NCBI GenBank assembly: GCA_963542695.1
Contig: CAUTYX010000006.1
Span: 35,280 to 99,279 of the forward strand
From: RUG100 sp963542695
GTDB taxonomy: Bacteria; Bacillota; Clostridia; Peptostreptococcales; Anaerovoracaceae
Direction: 5' to 3'
DNA: 64,000 nucleotides
Translations under genes and position numbers: made by a program
In this document: positions 58,776 through 64,000 of the stretch, piece after piece
Position numbering within the stretch: the first letter of the stretch is position 1
How the letters are laid out: every line of letters starts with the position of its first letter
Notes under the pieces: model-generated
The model's input: the letters and a program-made list of their open reading frames with translations, nothing else
Told to the model about the DNA's origin: nothing
Databases searched by the model: none

Positions 58776-58803
58776 TTGACATCAGGTCTTAAGAGTATAT
58801 AAT
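58776..58803 (+). promoter_or_regulatory. Promoter of the ilv operon
   Basis: Perfect TTGACA (58776-58781), 16 bases, perfect TATAAT (58798-58803), with a run of A-rich sequence upstream that could act as an UP element. The leader to ilvB is only about 55 bases and has no T-box. The rest of 58583-58775 is AT-rich, with nothing recognised. Confidence 0.85.
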
Positions 58804-58864
58804 GAACCCACAAGAACACACTTGTTGGAACATACCTGCTATGAAATGGAAAGGAGCTACAGAA

Positions 58865-60529
58865 ATGAAGCTAACAGGATCCCAGGTAATTGCTGAGATA
58901 TTGCTGGAACACAAGGTGAATACCGTGTTCGGTTATCCCGGCGGTGCAGCCTTAAATGTGTACGATGCTCTGTATGAATATAGAAAGCAAATTCGTCATA
59001 TTATGACAGCCCACGAACAGGGAGCTGCCCATGCAGCAGATGGATACGCCCGTTCTACCGGTAAAACAGGGGTTGTCTTTGCCACCAGTGGCCCGGGAGC
59101 AACCAATTTGGTAACCGGGATTGCTACTGCTTTTATGGATAGCGTTCCTATGGTGGCCATTACTTCCAATGTACCCGATAGCCTCATTGGAAGAGATGCT
59201 TTCCAGGAAATTAGCATTACCGGTGTTACCATGCCGGTGACAAAGCACAATTTCTTTGTCAATAAGATTGAAAACTTGCCGGCCGCTTTGCACGATGCCT
59301 TTCGCATAGCAGAAAGTGGCAGAAAGGGTCCGGTCTTGGTTGATATAACCAAGGACGTTTCGGCGGCAACCATTGACTACAAACCGGGGAAATACCAATC
59401 AAAGAAAATAGAGAGGCCTATTGCTTCGGCCAAAGATGTTAAAAAAATTGCAGCCCTCATCAATAACTCCAAGAGACCGGTTATCTACTTTGGAGGTGGT
59501 GTAGAGGCCAGTGAGGCAGGAGAACAACTGCGGCAATTGATGAAAAAAGTCGATATTCCTGCAACATATACCATGATGGCAGCCGGAGTTGTTGGCTATG
59601 ATGATCCTAGAAACATTGGGCTTTTGGGGATGCATGGAACCATCGCCGCCAATAGGACGGTAGACAAAGCGGATTTGCTCATTGCCCTTGGAACCAGATT
59701 TAGTGACAGGGTGGCATTGAATCCAAAGAAATTTGCCAAGAAAGCAAAGAAAATTCAGGTGGATATCGATAAAGCGGAAATCAACAAGAATGTTCATGTA
59801 GATTACAGTGTCATTAGTGATGTGGGAGAATTTCTTACCAGCTTGCTTCCTCTCATAAAAGAAAATTCCCATGCCAAATGGATAGAGGAAGTAACGGAGA
59901 TGAAGAAGACTACCGGTGATAGCAAAGACAAAGAGTCAAAACTTCATCCCTCTGACATTATCCATGGTATCTGCGATATGACCGACAAGGAAACCATCTA
60001 CGTTACTGATGTTGGACAGCACCAGATGTGGGCGGCACAATATCTGAAACATAAGAATACGCACAGCTTTCTTACCAGTGGAGGCCTTGGTACCATGGGA
60101 TTTGGATACGGTGCAGCCATTGGAGCTCAGATTGGAAACCCCGGGAAGAGAGTCGTTCATATTACCGGTGATGGCAGCTTCCATATGAACTTAAACGAAG
60201 CCTGTACCGCTGTTAGCCAGCAGCTTCCCATCATTACCGTTATTATGAACAACCGCGTTCTTGGGATGGTATACCAGTGGCAAACTGCTTTTTACGGCAG
60301 TCGCTATTCCAGCACCACGCCGGAGCGGAAAACAGATTTTTCCAAGGTCATTGAAGGCTTTGGAGGTAAAGGCTTTCGGGCTGACACAATGGAAGAATTT
60401 GAAAAGGTATTCCGGTTGGCACTAAAAGAAAAAGGTCCTGTTTGGATTGATTGTGCCATTGGCAGAGAAGAGCGTGTACTGCCTATGATTCCCGGTGGCG
60501 GAACCGTAGAAGATATGATTATCGGATAA
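58865..60529 (+). CDS. ilvB: Acetolactate synthase, large (catalytic) subunit
   Basis: This TPP- and FAD-dependent enzyme makes acetolactate or acetohydroxybutyrate. The 554 residues begin KLTGSQVIAEILLEH. Visible are the FGYPGG segment, the catalytic Glu in HEQGAAHAADGYAR, and the TPP motif ITGDGSFHMNLNEA with IMNN. ATG 58865 follows AAAGGAG; the open frame from 58802 overlaps the -10 of the promoter, so it cannot be translated in full. ilvN, ilvC and ilvD follow in one operon. Confidence 0.96.
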   Translation: MKLTGSQVIAEILLEHKVNTVFGYPGGAALNVYDALYEYRKQIRHIMTAHEQGAAHAADGYARSTGKTGVVFATSGPGATNLVTGIATAFMDSVPMVAITSNVPDSLIGRDAFQEISITGVTMPVTKHNFFVNKIENLPAALHDAFRIAESGRKGPVLVDITKDVSAATIDYKPGKYQSKKIERPIASAKDVKKIAALINNSKRPVIYFGGGVEASEAGEQLRQLMKKVDIPATYTMMAAGVVGYDDPRNIGLLGMHGTIAANRTVDKADLLIALGTRFSDRVALNPKKFAKKAKKIQVDIDKAEINKNVHVDYSVISDVGEFLTSLLPLIKENSHAKWIEEVTEMKKTTGDSKDKESKLHPSDIIHGICDMTDKETIYVTDVGQHQMWAAQYLKHKNTHSFLTSGGLGTMGFGYGAAIGAQIGNPGKRVVHITGDGSFHMNLNEACTAVSQQLPIITVIMNNRVLGMVYQWQTAFYGSRYSSTTPERKTDFSKVIEGFGGKGFRADTMEEFEKVFRLALKEKGPVWIDCAIGREERVLPMIPGGGTVEDMIIG

Positions 60530-60539
60530 GGAGGAGGCC

Positions 60540-61046
60540 ATGACCAATAAAAAAGAAGTCATCAGTCTGTTTGTTGATAACCAAGCCAATGTGTTGACAA
60601 GAGTTGTCAGCCTGTTTGGCCGGCGGGGATTCAACATTGATTCCTTGACGGTATCGGCCACCAATAATCCGGAGTTGTCTAGGATTACCGTGGTCTTTAG
60701 CGGTACGGAGTTATCTCTGGCACAGATTATTTCCCAAACGGAAAAGCTGGAAAATGTGCGAGTTATTTTCCCCCTTCGAAGGGAAAACAGTTTGTTTAGA
60801 GAATTGCTGCTAATGAAAATTGCCTTTAAAAAGGAAGAGTTGACAGCCATTAAAGAAATTGTGGAGATTTACCGAGGTAAAATCGTAGACTTGTCCAAAA
60901 CAAGTATGATTGTCGAACTTACCGGGGAAACCTCAAAGATAGATGGGTTTATGAAAATGGCAGACGGATACGATATTGTAGAAGTCTGCAGAACAGGTAT
61001 CACAGCCATGGAAAGAGGCTGGGAAGAAAAGGAGACGGTACAATGA
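60540..61046 (+). CDS. ilvN: Acetolactate synthase, small (regulatory) subunit
   Basis: The 168 residues have an N-terminal ACT domain (ISLFVDNQANVLTRVVSLFGRRG, NIDSLTVSATNNPELSRIT) that binds valine for feedback control, and a C-terminal domain with IVELTGETSKIDGF. ATG 60540 follows GGAGGAGG. Its end overlaps ilvC by 4 bases. Confidence 0.95.
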   Translation: MTNKKEVISLFVDNQANVLTRVVSLFGRRGFNIDSLTVSATNNPELSRITVVFSGTELSLAQIISQTEKLENVRVIFPLRRENSLFRELLLMKIAFKKEELTAIKEIVEIYRGKIVDLSKTSMIVELTGETSKIDGFMKMADGYDIVEVCRTGITAMERGWEEKETVQ

Positions 61047-62038
61047 TAAAGAAGTATTACGATCAGGATTGCGATTTAAGTTTGCTAGATGGGAAAACCG
61101 TAGCTATTATCGGATTTGGCAGCCAAGGTCATGCCCATGCACAAAACCTAAATGAAAGTGGTGTCAACGTGGTCGTTGGTCTGCGGCCGGATTCTCGCAG
61201 TGCGCAGTCGGCTATTGATGCCGGCCTGGAAGTGGTAGATGTAGAAACGGCGGCTGAAAAAGGCGATATCGTTATGATGCTGGTGCCGGACGAACTGGCA
61301 GCAGATATCTACAATAATCAGGTAGCACCTCATATGAAGGAAGGAAATGTGCTGGCTTTTGCCCATGGATTTAACATTCACTTCCAGCTGATCCGGCCTG
61401 CAGAATACCTGGATGTCATCATGATTGCGCCAAAAGGTCCGGGTCATACAGTGCGGAGTCAGTATCTGGAAGGCAAAGGGGTACCTTCCTTAATCGCTGT
61501 ATACCAGGACAATTCCGGAAAAGCAAAAGATTTAGCACTGGCTTATGCATCCGGTATCGGTGCCGGCAGAGCAGGTATCTTAGAGACGACTTACAGAGAA
61601 GAAACAGAAACCGACCTCTTTGGAGAACAGGCTGTTCTCTGTGGCGGTGTGACAGAGCTGATGAAGGCCGGATTTGAAACGCTGGTAGAAGCCGGATACG
61701 AACCGGAAATGGCATACTTTGAATGTATCCATGAAATGAAGTTGATTGTTGACTTGATTAACACAGGTGGATTTGAATTGATGCGTAAATCCATTTCCAA
61801 CACAGCCGAATACGGTGACTACTATGCCGGTCGTCAAATTATCGGCAAGGAAACAAGAACTGCCATGAAGGAAATTTTGCGGAGAATTCAGAATGGCGAA
61901 TTTGCCAGCGAGTTTGTAACAGAAATGTCTGCCGGTAGACAGGCAAGATTCCTGACTACCAGAATGAAGGAAAATGAACATCAGTTGTGCAAGACCGGCA
62001 GTGAACTGAGAAAGATGATGAGCTGGCTGAAAAAATAG
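61043..62038 (+). CDS. ilvC: Ketol-acid reductoisomerase (class I)
   Basis: This enzyme isomerises and reduces acetolactate to dihydroxyisovalerate. The 331 residues show the nucleotide loop GFGSQGHAHAQNL, followed by a VGLRPDSRS loop whose Ser/Arg pattern fits NADPH use. Also present are APKGPGHTVRSQY, the metal segment DLFGEQAVLCGG and the C-terminal knot. ATG overlaps the ilvN stop (ATGA). Confidence 0.96.
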   Translation: MIKKYYDQDCDLSLLDGKTVAIIGFGSQGHAHAQNLNESGVNVVVGLRPDSRSAQSAIDAGLEVVDVETAAEKGDIVMMLVPDELAADIYNNQVAPHMKEGNVLAFAHGFNIHFQLIRPAEYLDVIMIAPKGPGHTVRSQYLEGKGVPSLIAVYQDNSGKAKDLALAYASGIGAGRAGILETTYREETETDLFGEQAVLCGGVTELMKAGFETLVEAGYEPEMAYFECIHEMKLIVDLINTGGFELMRKSISNTAEYGDYYAGRQIIGKETRTAMKEILRRIQNGEFASEFVTEMSAGRQARFLTTRMKENEHQLCKTGSELRKMMSWLKK

Positions 62039-62064
62039 CAAAGGTCGTCACATAAGGAGACGGT

Positions 62065-63729
62065 ATGGGAAAGAGAAGCGATAACGTAACAAAGGGAATA
62101 GAACGGGCACCTATGCGGAGCCTGTTCTATGCCATGGGGTATACAAAAGAGGAACTGGAACGACCGCTGGTGGGTGTCGTAAATGCGCACAGTGAGATTG
62201 TTCCCGGTCATATGCATTTGGACAAGGTGACAGAAGCCGTAAAAGCCGGTGTGCGGATGGCCGGCGGGACACCGGTGGAAGTGCCCTCCATAGGGGTATG
62301 CGACGGTATTGCCATGGGACACGAAGGGATGAGGTATTCTCTGCCATCAAGAGAACTGATTGCCGACAGCGTGGAAACCATGGCCCAAGCCCATATGTTC
62401 GATGGTCTGGTATTGGTTCCCAATTGTGATAAAATTGTTCCCGGCATGTTGCTGGGGGCGTTGCGTCTGGATATTCCCACTGTGCTCTGTTCCGGTGGTC
62501 CTATGATGAGTGGCCTGGTACAGGGAGAAGAGACCAGCTTGTCAAAGATGTTCGAAGCCGTTGGCGCCAGAAAAGCCAACATGATTGATGACAATCAACT
62601 GCTGGAATTTGAAGAAAATGTTTGTCCCGGCTGCGGTTCCTGTTCCGGTATGTACACTGCCAATAGCATGAATTGCCTGGCAGAAGCCGTTGGTATTGCC
62701 CTTCCGGGGAACGGCACCACGCCGGCAGTTTCTTCCCAGCGGATGCGCATCGCAAAGAAAGCCGGTATGGCCATTATGACTATGATTGAGGAAAACCATA
62801 GTGCAAGAGACATCGTTAATAAGCAATCTATATTAAATGCACTGGCCTGTGATATGGCGCTAGGGTGTTCTTCCAATAGCGTATTGCACCTTCTTGCTAT
62901 TGCCAACGAAGCCGGCATTCAGTTTGATTTAAATACGTTTAATGAGTATAGCGTCAGGGTTCCTAATCTATGTCACCTGGCACCGGCCGGCGGAACGCAT
63001 ATGCATGATTTGCACAATGCCGGCGGAGTGCAGGCTGTACTCCATGAGCTGGACAAAATCGGAGTCATTGATACAGAGCAGCTGACGGTAACGGGACAAA
63101 CCGTAGGAGAAAATATCAAGGGGAAAGAAATCGGAAACCATCAGGTTATTCGTCCCGTTACAGAGCCGTACAGTGCAACAGGCGGCATTGCTATATTGTG
63201 GGGAAATATAGCCAAGGAGGGCTGCGTTGTAAAACGTAGTGCCGTGGCACCGGAAATGTTGCAGCATACAGGTCCTGCCAGAGTTTTCGATGGAGAAGAA
63301 GAGGCCATTGCTGCCATCTATGCCGGGAAAATTGTAGCAGGCGATGTGGTAGTTATTCGGTATGAAGGTCCAAAAGGGGGACCCGGGATGAGAGAAATGC
63401 TGAATCCTACCAGCGCCTTAGCCGGCATGAAGCTGGATAAAACGGTTGCATTGATTACCGACGGCCGGTTTAGCGGAGCTTCTCGTGGAGCCAGTATCGG
63501 TCATGTCTGTCCGGAAGCTGCCAGCGGTGGTGAAATCGGACTGATACAAGAAGGAGATACCATAGCCATTGACATACCGGCGGGGACTATAAATGTGAAT
63601 GTTTCCAATCAGGTACTGGCAGAACGGAAAAAGACTTATGTACCACCGGAACCGCGGGTGAAAACCGGTTGGCTGGCCAGATACCGAAGAAATGTCAGCG
63701 GTGCCAATAAAGGCGCCATTATGGAATAA
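62065..63729 (+). CDS. ilvD: Dihydroxy-acid dehydratase
   Basis: This iron-sulfur enzyme dehydrates dihydroxy acids to the 2-oxo acids used for valine, isoleucine and leucine. The 554 residues are full length, with cluster cysteines in VPNCDKIVPGM and CPGCGSCSGMYTANSMNC, and the C-terminal TDGRFSGASRGASIGH. ATG 62065 follows AAGGAG. It is the last ilv gene; only a weak hairpin (AAAAGC/GCTTTT, 63744-63762) follows. Confidence 0.96.
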   Translation: MGKRSDNVTKGIERAPMRSLFYAMGYTKEELERPLVGVVNAHSEIVPGHMHLDKVTEAVKAGVRMAGGTPVEVPSIGVCDGIAMGHEGMRYSLPSRELIADSVETMAQAHMFDGLVLVPNCDKIVPGMLLGALRLDIPTVLCSGGPMMSGLVQGEETSLSKMFEAVGARKANMIDDNQLLEFEENVCPGCGSCSGMYTANSMNCLAEAVGIALPGNGTTPAVSSQRMRIAKKAGMAIMTMIEENHSARDIVNKQSILNALACDMALGCSSNSVLHLLAIANEAGIQFDLNTFNEYSVRVPNLCHLAPAGGTHMHDLHNAGGVQAVLHELDKIGVIDTEQLTVTGQTVGENIKGKEIGNHQVIRPVTEPYSATGGIAILWGNIAKEGCVVKRSAVAPEMLQHTGPARVFDGEEEAIAAIYAGKIVAGDVVVIRYEGPKGGPGMREMLNPTSALAGMKLDKTVALITDGRFSGASRGASIGHVCPEAASGGEIGLIQEGDTIAIDIPAGTINVNVSNQVLAERKKTYVPPEPRVKTGWLARYRRNVSGANKGAIME

Positions 63730-63946
63730 ATTGTTGCGGTTGTAAAAGCTGTTGTTGCTTTTCTATAAAGCTGCTGCTGAGGAGTTCTTTCCCGGCAATA
63801 GTTTTCTTTTTTGTGATGATTTTTGAATGCGCTGCTCTCGCCTGGCCGTTGGAATATTCTGAATACGCGTTGTGAAAATTTGTGGGAAATGGTAAAATAA
63901 CAGACAAAGTAAAGTTATGTATATCGATAAAACCCCTGTAATAAAA
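63730..63946. other. Intergenic region after ilvD
   Basis: It contains the weak hairpin mentioned for ilvD and otherwise AT-rich sequence. An 80-codon minus-strand frame at 63719-63961 crosses the end of ilvD and the IS end, with no recognisable product, and is not called. Confidence 0.4.
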
Positions 63947-64000
63947 TGTACCGACCCCCAAAAGTTAGACCAAAAATCTAATGATTGGAGGTCGGTGTTT
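63947..64000 (+). mobile_element. Left end of an IS3-family (IS150-like) insertion sequence, cut by the window
   Basis: The end starts TGTACCGACCCCCAAAAGTT, followed by AGACC, and continues to GATTGGAGGTCGGTGTTT. This is the usual terminal inverted repeat and start region of IS150-type IS3 elements, where the first transposase ORF begins soon after GGAGGTCGGT. The transposase and right end lie outside the window. Family membership is from recognition of the terminus only. Confidence 0.7.

Noticed and set aside
58802..58864. Longer ilvB start at 58802
   Set aside because: It overlaps the TATAAT of the promoter and lacks a ribosome site. ATG 58865 has AAAGGAG and matches the family start.
63719..63961. 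80-codon minus-strand frame after ilvD
   Set aside because: It overlaps the end of ilvD and the IS terminus, has low-complexity Lys/Gln content, no ribosome site and no recognisable domain.

Overview
The window looks like a chromosomal segment of a low-to-moderate GC, Gram-positive anaerobe, most likely Clostridia (Bacillota). The evidence is a leucine T-box leader, a DnaD-type primosome gene beside dnaB, a GdpP/DUF2232/rplI/dnaB block, a GlgC/GlgD pair, an LtaS-like enzyme, and strong AGGAGG-type ribosome binding sites. I cannot name the genus. No rRNA, tRNA or CRISPR array was seen.

Layout. (1) 1-3.1 kb: glycolysis, with two near-identical class II aldolase genes flanking pfkA. (2) 3.2-9.5 kb: an AT-rich accessory island. 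An orphan RHS C-terminal toxin tip is followed by six copies of one family of six-helix membrane proteins (candidate immunity proteins), interleaved with short ORFs that repeat the toxin's last residues (C-x-P-G-x-C). Five of the six membrane genes are broken, mostly by one-base changes in homopolymer runs. (3) 9.6-15.3 kb: DUF2232, gdpP, rplI, dnaB and a DnaD-like gene with a DnaC/DnaI-type zinc module on its end. (4) 15.3-18.5 kb: a bacteriocin-type ABC exporter with a frameshifted permease and a duplicated promoter. (5) 18.5-34.3 kb: acyl-ACP thioesterase, then sugar-phosphate and glycogen metabolism. pgi, pgcA, amylase, glgD, glgC and glgB lie on the minus strand; malQ, glgA and glgP lie on the plus strand. 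(6) 34.3-38 kb: two-component system plus ABC transporter. (7) 38-42.5 kb: DivIC-like protein, rnmV, rsmA, LtaS-like enzyme, GNAT. (8) 42.5-47.5 kb: minus-strand shikimate operon aroB-aroA-aroC and a chorismate mutase/shikimate dehydrogenase/shikimate kinase fusion. (9) 47.8-53.7 kb: glyA, a secreted NlpC/P60 hydrolase, a TetR regulator with a divergent ABC-2 transporter (frameshifted permease), then a repeat-rich gap. (10) 53.7-63.7 kb: branched-chain amino acid synthesis, with leuACDB on the minus strand behind a T-box and ilvBNCD on the plus strand. The last 54 bases are the left end of an IS3-family element.

The housekeeping blocks are intact and tightly packed. Damage is concentrated in accessory transport and toxin-immunity genes, plus one nonsense codon near the end of malQ. 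The most interesting region is 3.2-9.5 kb. It reads as a decaying RHS toxin-tip/immunity array in which every immunity gene except the first and last follows a short copy of the toxin's C-terminal end. I do not recognise this toxin or immunity family.
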